Assembly (NCBI RefSeq): GCF_000018865.1
Contig: NC_010175.1
Span: 4,216,001 to 4,280,000, forward strand
From: Chloroflexus aurantiacus J-10-fl
GTDB lineage: Bacteria; Chloroflexota; Chloroflexia; Chloroflexales; Chloroflexaceae
Direction: 5' to 3'
DNA: 64,000 nt
The position numbers and the translations under genes were made by a program. Shown in pieces: positions 9,394-17,552 of the stretch (position 1 is the first letter of the stretch; the number at the start of each line of letters is the position of its first letter). The notes under the pieces are model-generated. The model was not told the DNA's origin. It made no database searches and saw nothing but the letters and a program-made list of their open reading frames with translations.

Positions 9394-9712
9394 GGAACCT
9401 GCCCATTCCGTATAAAGCCGCCGATCTTCACGGATCGTTGCGAGTGGGACGGATAGTCACGGATCACCCCTTTTCTGCGCCCCGGATCAGCGTGTCGCCA
9501 GTGTGGAGTGCGGCAGCCATGCTGCCGCGCCGACCGTACTCCCCGCCCCCAACCGGCGCGCAGCGCCAGCATGGTGGGGATGACACCAAATCTGGTTTCA
9601 TAGAAGTCATAGATAGAAGTCATAGCAAGTTATCTGGAACTCGTTGGTGCGTCTCTGCTATCAAATCTGCTACAATCCAATTTGGCTTCCCGGTTCGCCG
9701 CATCGCTTGTAT
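9394..9712. other. Non-coding segment between two 58-bp direct repeats
   Basis: No credible gene is seen. It contains one copy of the dispersed hairpin core GCGGCAGC-CAT-GCTGCCGC (9510-9528), flanked by GGAGT and CGACCGTACTC as in other copies of the family seen near 14.1, 22.8, 23.0 and 32.8-34.4 kb. Confidence 0.6.
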
Positions 9713-9770
9713 GGCAAGGTGAATAGGCACATCAACCACCCGTAGGAGCGGGTTCTAAACCCGCCCCTAC
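9713..9770. repeat. 58-bp direct repeat, copy 2
   Basis: Same orientation and length as 9336-9393, differing at only a few positions. The palindrome occupies 9742-9770 with one arm mismatch (GTAGGAGC versus GCCCCTAC). It lies 85 bases beyond the bchH stop, on the 3' side of that minus-strand gene. Confidence 0.85.
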
Positions 9771-9854
9771 AGATCACCGCATATTCAGTCCCAGGCAGTG
9801 CTGCACAATGTTATTCAAGATTTGACATAAGAAGTTACACCCTCTTCCACCCCG

Positions 9855-12800
9855 TCACCGCACCCCTTCCAGCCGATCTTCGAGATCGGCATAGATCTCG
9901 CGCAACTGGGCCAGCGTCTCTTCATCGGCTTGCCAGAACCCACGGTTATGGGCTTCGAGGAGCCGTCCGGCAATGCTGGCGGTGGCATGCGGGTTGAGAC
10001 TGGCTAACCGCTCACGCATCGCCGGATCGAGCAGGTAGGTCTCGGCCACTCCCTGGTAGACCCAGTCTTCAACCGCCTGCGCGGTTGCACTCCAGCCGAA
10101 GGTATTGCTCACTCGAATCTCGATCTCGTGGACACCCTCGTAGCCGTGTTTGAGCATCCCTTCGTACCATTTCGGGTTGAGCAACTTGGCCCGACTCTCC
10201 AGACGTACCACCTGTTCCAGCGAGCGAACGCGACTGGCTCCCGGCGTGACTAACTCGGCTACTTCACCCATCAACGTCGTCGGACGCACACCACGGGTCT
10301 TCTCAACGCTCTTAGTCAGGCCACCGAGATACTCGTAGTAGTGGTCAATGTCACTAATGCCATTCTCAACGCTATCAATGTTCTGGAAGGTGACACTCAC
10401 CGTTGCCAGTGCTCGCTCCATCAGGGCGCGTGACTCACTCCATTCACCACCCGGCTGAAGCGCAAAACCCTTGCGTGTTATAAACGCTTCGGCCAGTTGC
10501 CCATCTTCCTCCCACGTACTGCTCTCGACCAGATGGTTGACATTTGCCCCGTAGCTGCCCGAGGCGTTCGAGAAGACACGTGTCGCCGCCGCTTCGACAC
10601 TCAACCCCAATTCAGCAGCCTGGGCTAAGGCATGGGCGCGAACAAAGTTCTGCTCAGGCGGCTCATCGGCGGTAGCTGCCAGTCGAATCGCCCGGTCGAT
10701 CAGACGCGCCTGCGCTGCAAACAGATCGCGGAAAATACCACTCACCGTCAGCACAACGTCGATGCGTGGCCGACCGAGTTCGGCCAGCGGTATCAGTTCG
10801 ACAGTGGTGATCCGACCGAGTTCATCGGCAACCGCACGGGCACCGATCAGCGCCAACGCCTGGGCAATCCCTTCTCCCTCGGTCTTAATGTTGTCGGTTC
10901 CCCACAGCACCATCGCGACCGTTTCAGGGTACGCACCCTGCTCGGCGCGTATCCGTTCCAGGAGTTCATGGGCGACTGCCGTGCCGGAAGTTGCTGCGGC
11001 CTGAGTGGGAATATGGAACGGATCAAAGGCGTGAATATTGCGTCCGGTCGGCACAACGGTAGGATTCCGCACCACATCATTCCCGGCCGAGGGTAATACA
11101 TAGCCGCCATTCAAGGCACGGAGCAGACTGCTCACTTCGCGCTCGGTCGTCATGCGGCGTTGAATATCGAGCAGGTAGTTCCACAGCGGTGCGAGGAGGT
11201 GAGGATTTAAATTGACATAACGCTTCAACGCTTCATCGGCGGCCCGCCCGTCACCGTGCTCGACCAGGGCAGTGATCGCCGCCCGGCAAATCTCTTCGAT
11301 ATGGCGATACTGTTGCTGCGCTGCCGGATCGTGGCGCAGGCGCCCGGTGAGTGCAGCGTAATCCAGTCCCAATGCGCGCCCGACCAATACCGGCAACGGT
11401 TCGAGCGGTGCCTGATTGGGGCCGCCTGGGACACGGGCAAAGGTTGCGATCAGATTAAGCGTATCGATCTGCTCACCGGTCTGTGGCGGCTCGCCAAGCA
11501 CATGCAACCCAACCGGGATCATCCGCTCTTCGACCTGCAATAGCTCGTGACTCAGCGCAGCTACATACGCATCACCTTCACCCTCGGCAACCAGATGCAG
11601 CGCTTCGGCCTGCGTGCGCAGATCGGCAAGCAAGCCAGGGTCAGGCTGAGCGCGGTACCGATCAATACTATCTTTGAGTGCACGTAGCCCTTTGTACAGA
11701 CCGGCTTGCTGTACCGGTGGTACCAGATAACTGATCAGTGTAGCCATACCGCGCCGACGGGCAATGCTGCCTTCGCTCGGATTGTTCACGCAGTAGTAGT
11801 AGAAGTTGGGGAGCGCGCCGATCAGGCGCAAAGGCCAGCATTTGGCACTAAGACCTGCCTGTTTTCCCGGCATAAATTCGAGCGCACCATGCGTGCCAAA
11901 GTGCAGCACGGCGTGAGCCTGGAAGACTTTGCGCAACCAGACGTAATACGCAGCAAAACCGTGGTGTGGTGCCGCGTCTTTGCTCATGAGCAAACGAATG
12001 GGATCGCGTTCATAGCCAAAGCTTGGTTGCAGACCGACAAACACGTTGCCAAAGCGCCGCCCTAGAATGTGCAGACGCTTCCCGTCGCTCAGCAACTCAC
12101 CCGGCGCCGGCCCCCAGTACGGCTCTATATCGACATAATCCGGGAAGAGCCGCCGATACTCCTCAACCGGCAGCGAATCGGCGACATTCCCATCGGTTCC
12201 GTAGAGCAGAGCATTCCCTTCTACCACCATCCGTCGCAGATCATCAACACTTGCCGGCAGATCGACTGTGTAGCCGGCGGCGTGGAGCGCCTGCATCAGG
12301 CGAAAGACACTGGTGAACACATCGAGGTAGGCCGCTGTCCCGGCATTTCCCAGGTTAGGCGGAAAATTGAAGAGCGTGATGGCAATCCGGCGCTCGGCAG
12401 GTGGTGTGCGCCGCAGGGCAACCCGTGCGGCAATTCGCTCGGCGGCCAGATCAATCTCGGCGAGGAGTGGCGTAATCTCTTCGCGTCCGCGTTGCATACC
12501 GCCGACCACCAGCGGGTCGGTGGCACCATCAAGTTCGGGGAGCGATACATTCAGGGCGAGTTGAAATGGAGCAATGCCGCGATCGTCGGTACGCCACTGC
12601 TCGATGTGTTGAAATACCAGAGGGAAGAGATCGAGTGTCGGCGTATCGAGTTGATCAAGCGTAGCGCTGGCCTGATCAGGATCAGTACTGGCCGGTCCTC
12701 CGACCAGAGCAAAACCGGTCGTGTTGACCAGCAGATCGACATCGGCAGTCGGCGCCTGCCCTCGCTGCCGGGCAGGTCTGGTGAAGAACCGTTCGACGGT

Positions 12801-13640
12801 AGGTCGCATATCGAGCGTCGGGCTATATGCGGCGCGCGCCTCGATACCACGGGCTTCGAGGGCGCGAATCAGGGCGTCGAGATGAGCACGATTTCCCGAC
12901 AACGCAAAGGGCCGCATAGTAAGCAGGCCAACACTGCCCTTGTGCAAAGCGTGCCGCTGTTTGCGCCGCCAGGCCCGATAAGTCTCCAGATCGGCGAAGG
13001 GAGCTGGCGACTCAGGGTGAAATACACCCATCTCTGGGATGTCCTGCGGGTCGAGCACCGGTAGCTTTCCTTTATAGCCCGGCACGTAACGTTCGATGAG
13101 CATTAACAACAGACGGCGCAGATTTTCCGGCGAGCTGGCGGCCCAGAACTGATGCGCCATCACGTAAGTGTGAATATCACGCGCCTTACCGGGCAAAAAC
13201 TTCAGCATCTTGCTCAGACCGCGCACCAGCGACATCTGGCGTTGAATTTCGCCGTGCCCGTGTTTGGGTTGAAACTGACTCAGCCACTGCCGAAATGCAC
13301 TCTGCTCGGCTGCGGGTTTGGGGCGCAGATCAAACTTACCGACGCGGGTCTGGCGAATCAGCGAAGGGCTACTCATAATCATACAGACCGGGCAGGACGC
13401 CGACGAGAGAATATCACTCAACGGGCGCACATACTCCTCGCCGAAGAGCATCGAACCAAAGACAAAATCGGCCCGCGCTACAGCGGCTGCCAGGTGTTCC
13501 CAATCAGCCGCGCTGTGCATGTTCGACGGTGTAAAGTAATCAATTGCCAGCCGCAATCCGTACTCACGCTCGATACTCGCGGCTGCCTGCCGTAGAGCGG
13601 GAGCGTTGTTCGCTTCGATACATAAAAACACGAAGCGCAT
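9855..13640 (-). CDS. bchH: Magnesium chelatase large subunit BchH
   Basis: A 1261-residue porphyrin-binding subunit of Mg-chelatase, which with BchI and BchD inserts Mg2+ into protoporphyrin IX at the first committed step of bacteriochlorophyll synthesis. The start is MRFVFLCIEANNA, preceded by AAGGAG; a reading 19 codons longer lacks such a site. The family signature HFGTHGALEFMPGKQAG, the LPNFYYYCVNNPSEG segment and PPVQQAGLYKGL are all present, together with the C-terminal NTFGWSATAQAVEDWVY region. CobN (cobaltochelatase) is the alternative in this family, but the central motifs and the host's evident phototrophy favour BchH; Chloroflexus is known to carry several bchH paralogues. The flanks are non-coding, so it appears to be a single-gene unit. 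Confidence 0.9.
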   Translation of the reverse strand: MRFVFLCIEANNAPALRQAAASIEREYGLRLAIDYFTPSNMHSAADWEHLAAAVARADFVFGSMLFGEEYVRPLSDILSSASCPVCMIMSSPSLIRQTRVGKFDLRPKPAAEQSAFRQWLSQFQPKHGHGEIQRQMSLVRGLSKMLKFLPGKARDIHTYVMAHQFWAASSPENLRRLLLMLIERYVPGYKGKLPVLDPQDIPEMGVFHPESPAPFADLETYRAWRRKQRHALHKGSVGLLTMRPFALSGNRAHLDALIRALEARGIEARAAYSPTLDMRPTVERFFTRPARQRGQAPTADVDLLVNTTGFALVGGPASTDPDQASATLDQLDTPTLDLFPLVFQHIEQWRTDDRGIAPFQLALNVSLPELDGATDPLVVGGMQRGREEITPLLAEIDLAAERIAARVALRRTPPAERRIAITLFNFPPNLGNAGTAAYLDVFTSVFRLMQALHAAGYTVDLPASVDDLRRMVVEGNALLYGTDGNVADSLPVEEYRRLFPDYVDIEPYWGPAPGELLSDGKRLHILGRRFGNVFVGLQPSFGYERDPIRLLMSKDAAPHHGFAAYYVWLRKVFQAHAVLHFGTHGALEFMPGKQAGLSAKCWPLRLIGALPNFYYYCVNNPSEGSIARRRGMATLISYLVPPVQQAGLYKGLRALKDSIDRYRAQPDPGLLADLRTQAEALHLVAEGEGDAYVAALSHELLQVEERMIPVGLHVLGEPPQTGEQIDTLNLIATFARVPGGPNQAPLEPLPVLVGRALGLDYAALTGRLRHDPAAQQQYRHIEEICRAAITALVEHGDGRAADEALKRYVNLNPHLLAPLWNYLLDIQRRMTTEREVSSLLRALNGGYVLPSAGNDVVRNPTVVPTGRNIHAFDPFHIPTQAAATSGTAVAHELLERIRAEQGAYPETVAMVLWGTDNIKTEGEGIAQALALIGARAVADELGRITTVELIPLAELGRPRIDVVLTVSGIFRDLFAAQARLIDRAIRLAATADEPPEQNFVRAHALAQAAELGLSVEAAATRVFSNASGSYGANVNHLVESSTWEEDGQLAEAFITRKGFALQPGGEWSESRALMERALATVSVTFQNIDSVENGISDIDHYYEYLGGLTKSVEKTRGVRPTTLMGEVAELVTPGASRVRSLEQVVRLESRAKLLNPKWYEGMLKHGYEGVHEIEIRVSNTFGWSATAQAVEDWVYQGVAETYLLDPAMRERLASLNPHATASIAGRLLEAHNRGFWQADEETLAQLREIYADLEDRLEGVR

Positions 13641-13882
13641 AGCCGATCTCCTTAAATACGCTGCTACCTGAACTGAGTACATTATATGATATGTCATTAT
13701 AGAGATATAGTCTCAAAATAGAAAGATCGCATCCCAGAATGTCAATTCTGAGTGAAGGTTTGGTAACCGGCCTGGTTTGGATTGGGGTACAGCGAATAAC
13801 AAGGCACAGCGCTCGGCAAGAAGATGCTCAACAACGTACTGACAGCACTGTGTAGTGCCGACTGTTGTAAGACGAATATCGG

Positions 13883-13945
13883 GAATAACCCAAGTGCTAC
13901 CTTTATCACTACAGAGACATTGAGGACACAGAGAATGGGTATAAC
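13883..13945 (+). repeat. Dispersed HRDTE-type intergenic repeat, copy 2
   Basis: Runs AATAACCCAAGTGCTACC then TTTATCACTACAGAGACATT and GAGGACACAGAGAATGGG. It is the same element as the minus-strand copy at 4041-4112, differing by a handful of substitutions. Confidence 0.75.
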
Positions 13946-14029
13946 CCGAAAGGCTCTTAAGGCGTCAAGTAGCACGTGTATGGGAAATGGCTGCCCCCAA
14001 CGGTTCATACAGTTACGCTGCACGGTACA

Positions 14030-14200
14030 GCTTCCAGGCTGCCGGTATGACAGCGAGGAGAGCTGACGACCATCATTGATTCCATCACGCGCTGGATTTG
14101 GTTGCCTTGCCCGCCCATTATGCGCGTGTCGCGTCGTTTGGAGTGCGGCAGCGTGGCTGCCGCGCCAACCGTGCTCAGGCTCAAGGTCTGGTCACAGCGA
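14030..14200 (+). repeat. Diverged single copy related to the 194-bp tandem array
   Basis: Contains CCAGGCTGCCGGTATGACAG, then a GCGCTGGATTTGGTTGCC segment, and the hairpin core GGAGTGCGGCAGCG...GCTGCCGCGCCAACCGT. The same order occurs at the left edge of the array at 32694-32850 (CCAGTCTACCGGTATGGCAG followed by the GGAGTGCGGCAGCC core). Confidence 0.65.
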
Positions 14201-14435
14201 TTTCCGTACCGGTCGCATGAACAATATGCAGAGGTACAGGTGATAGACAAGCGCGGACGGGAAGCATCCCCCTGGAGCGAGGTACCCCTCACTGGCCTGA
14301 TCAGCAGCGATACGTCCATCTGTCCAGCGCCACAGGCCGCCGTCTGCGCTACGTTTGTTACATCACCGAACAGTGCAATTGATCGTATTGACCTCTCTGG
14401 ACAACGCACCGTCCAGGCTCCCAACAGCGGATCTT

Positions 14436-14470
14436 CCTCTGCGCTCTCCGTGTCTCTATGGTCAATCTCC
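14436..14470 (-). repeat. Partial HRDTE-type repeat
   Basis: On the minus strand it reads CCATAGAGACACGGAGAGCG followed by CAGAGG, a degenerate form of the core at 4041-4112. Confidence 0.45.
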
Positions 14471-14524
14471 CTATCCTCACCCGTCTCCACTGATCATTTT
14501 GCGGTATAATTTCATGGCACCTAC

Positions 14525-14553
14525 TTGACAGCATGGCAAGAGTGGTGTATAGT
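14525..14553 (+). promoter_or_regulatory. Sigma-70-type promoter of the sugar ABC transporter operon
   Basis: TTGACA (14525-14530), a 17-base spacer and TATAGT (14548-14553) form a near-consensus promoter reading towards the binding-protein gene at 14850. It implies a long leader of about 290 bases. Confidence 0.7.
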
Positions 14554-14582
14554 TGTTTGCGAAAAGGTTGTAAGCAAAACAA
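14553..14582. promoter_or_regulatory. Possible operator overlapping the transcription start
   Basis: TTGTTTGC (14553-14560) and GCAAAACAA (14574-14582) form an imperfect dyad just after the -10 element, where a LacI-type or similar repressor of a sugar operon could act. No regulator gene is adjacent, so the assignment is tentative. Confidence 0.35.
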
Positions 14583-14603
14583 TGTCAGACACAACTATTA
14601 GTG

Positions 14604-14690
14604 GCAGGGCAAAACCGTACTCAGACTCTCAGTTGCTGCCATTGATGCAGTAACATACCTTGCTTCGGTACCAGACGGTTTTGTTCCTGC
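14604..14690 (+). promoter_or_regulatory. Foldable 5' leader of the sugar transporter mRNA
   Basis: GCAGG-CAAAACCGT (14604-14618) can pair with ACGGTTTTG-CCTGC (14675-14690) as a closing stem with a small internal loop. Inside it sit two hairpins: TTGCTGC/GCAGTAA (14633-14639 with 14647-14653, including one G-U pair, 7-base loop) and TACC/GGTA (14656-14659 with 14667-14670, 7-base loop). The arrangement is a multi-way junction of the kind used by cis-regulatory RNAs. I do not recognise it as a known riboswitch class. Confidence 0.4.
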
Positions 14691-14849
14691 TGCACACAAT
14701 GCTCTGACATAACTGTGTGCCAAAAGGAGGTGGTTTGTCTCTACCGTACCGGGTCTAATGCCTTTTCGATGAATTTGTCTATCTGTTCGTCATTCCAGAT
14801 TTCCGTTGTTGTGCTGTTGTCGTAGAAGACACAGTCAAGGAGTACAACC

Positions 14850-16163
14850 GTGAGTGCAATGAAGCGTGCTTTGATTGCTCTGTTCCTCGCCGCCGCAATG
14901 ATTTTGGCGGCATGTGGTTCGAATCAGACGGCCACTCAGCCGACCACCGCTCCTGCCGAGCAGCCGACCACCGCTCCTGCCGAGCAGCCGACCACCGCTC
15001 CTGCCGAGCAGCCCACCACCGCACCCTCTGCTCAACAGGTTACCATTCGTATCTGGCATCAGTGGGATGGTGCGTATCTGACTGCGATTGAGCAGGCTTT
15101 CCGTGATTACGAAGCCGCCAATCCGAATGTCAAGATCGATCTCTCGAAGCCGGAAGATGTCAGCAATGCGTTGAATGTGGCGATTCCCGCCGGTGAAGGC
15201 CCCGATATTATCGGTTGGGCGAATGACCAGATCGGTCAGCAGGCACTGGTTGGCAACATCGTCGCGCTGAACGATTACGGCATCACCGAGGATTTCCTGC
15301 GCAGCACCTATGAGCCGGCTGCAGTCAATGGTGTGATCTGGCAGGGCAAGATTTGGGCATTGCCGGAGACCCAGGAAGGTATTGCTCTAATCTACAACAA
15401 GGCAGTCGTGGGCGATATGCAGTTGCCGACCAGCCTCGATGAGCTGTTGCAGATGGCGAAGGATTTCCGCGCTGCCAACCCTGACAAGACCTTCGTCTGC
15501 AACCAGGGCTTCGGTGGTAACGATGCGTACCACGTCGCTCCGATCTACTTCGGCTACGGTGTTCCGAGCTATGTTGACGATGAGGGCAATGTCTACGTTA
15601 ACACGCCGGAGATGATCAAGGGTGGCGAGTGGCTGGCCGAGATGAGCAAGGTCTCGTTCAGCGAGCAGAGCTACGACATCTGCAAGGCTGCTCTGGCTGA
15701 AGGCAAGGCGGCTATGTGGTGGACCGGCCCGTGGGCGATTGCCGGTATCGAGCAGGATGGTGTTGATTACGGCATTCTGCCGATGGGCAAGCCCTTCGTC
15801 GGTATCAAGACCCTGATGCTGACCCGCAATGCGGTTGAGCGCGGCAATGCTGAGGTGGCGCTCGATATTATGAAGTACTTCACCAGCGCCGAGGTGCAGG
15901 CGAAGCTGGCCTTGACCAACAAGACGGTGCCCGCAGCGACCGCAGCGCTCCAGAACCCCGAGGTCGCCGCGCTGCCCACGCTGGCCGGCTTTGGTGCCGC
16001 CCTTAATACGGGTGTGCCGATGGCCAACACCCCCTTCGCTTCGGCCCAGTGGGGTCCGGTCGGTGAGGCAAGCGTTGCCATCTGGACCGGTGCGCAGACG
16101 CCGGCTGAGGCGCTGGCCGCTGCCCAGCAGGCGATTGAAGCTGCGATTATGCAGATGAAGTAA
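14850..16163 (+). CDS. Sugar ABC transporter substrate-binding lipoprotein (MalE-like)
   Basis: A 437-residue extracellular solute-binding protein (SBP_bac_1/8, MalE class) that should deliver a sugar or maltodextrin to the permeases encoded next. GTG at 14850 is preferred because AAGGAG lies seven bases ahead; an in-frame ATG follows three codons later. The signal peptide ends in the lipobox LAAC (Cys22). A linker of TTAPAEQP octapeptide repeats separates the anchor from the binding domain, which starts at VTIRIWHQWDGAYL. The C-terminal EVALDIMKYFTSAEVQAKLA is typical of the class. A hairpin with four T residues follows the gene and probably lets only part of transcription reach the permeases, giving excess binding protein. 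Confidence 0.93.
   Translation: MSAMKRALIALFLAAAMILAACGSNQTATQPTTAPAEQPTTAPAEQPTTAPAEQPTTAPSAQQVTIRIWHQWDGAYLTAIEQAFRDYEAANPNVKIDLSKPEDVSNALNVAIPAGEGPDIIGWANDQIGQQALVGNIVALNDYGITEDFLRSTYEPAAVNGVIWQGKIWALPETQEGIALIYNKAVVGDMQLPTSLDELLQMAKDFRAANPDKTFVCNQGFGGNDAYHVAPIYFGYGVPSYVDDEGNVYVNTPEMIKGGEWLAEMSKVSFSEQSYDICKAALAEGKAAMWWTGPWAIAGIEQDGVDYGILPMGKPFVGIKTLMLTRNAVERGNAEVALDIMKYFTSAEVQAKLALTNKTVPAATAALQNPEVAALPTLAGFGAALNTGVPMANTPFASAQWGPVGEASVAIWTGAQTPAEALAAAQQAIEAAIMQMK
14937..15026 (+). repeat. In-frame 24-bp tandem repeat in the lipoprotein linker
   Basis: CAGCCGACCACCGCTCCTGC-CGAG occurs three times without change (14937, 14961, 14985), followed by a diverged partial copy. It encodes the QPTTAPAE linker and is a likely site of length variation. 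Confidence 0.95.
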
Positions 16164-16175
16164 ACCTTCCGTGTA

Positions 16176-16204
16176 GGGGTGAGCAAGGTTCGCTCACCCC
16201 TTTT
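16176..16204 (+). terminator. Hairpin terminator/attenuator after the binding-protein gene
   Basis: GGGGTGAGC (16176-16184) pairs with GCTCACCCC (16192-16200) around a 7-base loop, followed directly by TTTT. It lies 12 bases after the stop and about 130 bases before the first permease gene. Confidence 0.75.
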
Positions 16205-16331
16205 GAACGCCGTCGTTATCAACAACACGAGCCGGACCACGCTGTCCGGCTCACTCACTACACCCGCTGCGCCGGTTGGGCGCCCGGTAGCCGATGACTG
16301 GCCTGCCGGTTGCTTCCAGTGAGGTACGCAC

Positions 16332-17552
16332 ATGGTCTCGTGGTCTAATCGCCGCAAAGCGCTCACCGTTCTGCTCTTCACCGGTCCCACTATCATTGGT
16401 ATTTTGCTGTTCAATATTTATCCTATTCTGCTCAGTGTATATACCTCGTTTACCAATCGTAATCGTTTTCGCCCCAACCCCGATTGTGACGTGTTTCTGA
16501 CCGGTATCCTCGATCCGCTGTGCTGGCCGCAATTCCGTACCAGCGCACCGGTTGGTCTGGGACAGCCGTACCGGTTACAAGACCCTCTCTTTGCGAATTA
16601 CGCGAATCTGATCGGTAATCTCTTTACCCCAGAGGCGTTGTCGGCAATGGCTGCCATTGCCCTCTGCTTTGTGCCCCTGGTCGCGGCTGCGTTCGTGAAC
16701 CGACGCTTGCAGCGCATGATGGAACCGCCGGTCGCGCCGTCGATTGTCTGGTTGGGAGCGTTGGTGCTGGGTTTTATCCTGGCGGCGGTTATCAATGTCG
16801 CCAATGCGTATGAGACGCTGATGCGCAGCGGCGATTTTGTGGTTGTGGTCTTCCGCACGTTGCTCTTTGTGGTTGCACGGGTGCCGTTCAGTTTTCTGCT
16901 TGGTCTGACCTTTGCCCTGCTGCTGAACAGTGACTATCTCCCCGGTCGCACGTTGTTTCGGGTGTTGCTCTTCGTGCCATGGGCTGCATCCTCACTGGCG
17001 ATTCTGATGGCCCTGATCTGGCAGTTCTTCTTCCGCGAACAGGGAACCCTCAATCAGGTGTTGGCGATCTTTGGGATTGACGGCCCGTCCTGGCTCCGTG
17101 ATCCGGTCAGTGCGTTTGCAATTGTGGTGCTGGTTGACACCTGGTTTTCGTATCCCTTCTTTATGATCGTGATTCTGGGTGCGCTGCAGGCGGTTCCTCG
17201 CGATGTGTACGAAGCGGCTGAGCTGGATGGCGCTTCCTGGTGGCAGCAGCTTACCCGTATTACCTTGCCGCTGATCCGTCCGGCAGTACTTCCGGCAACG
17301 GTCTTGACCTCGATCACCGCATTTCAGATGTTCGGTACGGTGTGGGCAATCACTCAGGGTGGGCCGGTGAATGAGGTCGGTCGGCCCGGTGCAACTGAGT
17401 TTGTGATTGTGTACGCCTACAAGCAGATTTTTCAAACTCAGAATTACGGTAACGCGACCGCTTTTGCCGTCATTCTCTTCATTTTCCTGTTTACGGCTAC
17501 CCTCTATAGCCTCCGGTTGACGCGCATCACGAAAGGGGCCTACGAGTCATGA
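16332..17552 (+). CDS. Sugar ABC transporter permease (MalF-like)
   Basis: A 406-residue inner-membrane permease subunit. The first span begins LLFTGPTIIGILLFNIYPIL, typical of MalF/UgpA proteins. Unusually for a short MalF, a soluble loop (about residues 45-90, with CDVFLTGILDPLCWPQF) and two additional hydrophobic segments precede the conserved core. The coupling EAA loop is clear: VYEAAELDGASWWQQLTRIT followed by LPLIRPAVLP, which contacts the ATPase. It overlaps the next permease gene by four bases (ATGA). No ATPase gene is present; a shared MsmX/MalK-like ATPase elsewhere is expected. Confidence 0.92.
   Translation: MVSWSNRRKALTVLLFTGPTIIGILLFNIYPILLSVYTSFTNRNRFRPNPDCDVFLTGILDPLCWPQFRTSAPVGLGQPYRLQDPLFANYANLIGNLFTPEALSAMAAIALCFVPLVAAAFVNRRLQRMMEPPVAPSIVWLGALVLGFILAAVINVANAYETLMRSGDFVVVVFRTLLFVVARVPFSFLLGLTFALLLNSDYLPGRTLFRVLLFVPWAASSLAILMALIWQFFFREQGTLNQVLAIFGIDGPSWLRDPVSAFAIVVLVDTWFSYPFFMIVILGALQAVPRDVYEAAELDGASWWQQLTRITLPLIRPAVLPATVLTSITAFQMFGTVWAITQGGPVNEVGRPGATEFVIVYAYKQIFQTQNYGNATAFAVILFIFLFTATLYSLRLTRITKGAYES

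Larger units (their letters stand above)
13641..14524. other. Gene-free intergenic region with dispersed repeats
   Basis: About 0.9 kb between divergent bchH and the sugar-transporter promoter. The part next to bchH is AT-rich (around 13680-13730) and probably holds its promoter. The rest consists of pieces of the dispersed repeat families listed separately. Short readings here have no ribosome sites or family resemblance. Confidence 0.6.

Noticed and set aside
12069-13064. A 331-codon reading on the plus strand inside bchH
   Set aside because: It is antisense to a well-supported BchH sequence, and its composition is that of a shadow frame.
13742-14594. Several short readings between bchH and the sugar-transporter promoter
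   Set aside because: They coincide with dispersed repeats, have no ribosome sites and match no family I know.
14915-14930. GGTTCGAATC resembling a tRNA T-arm
   Set aside because: It lies in the coding sequence of the binding lipoprotein, and no tRNA cloverleaf can be built around it.
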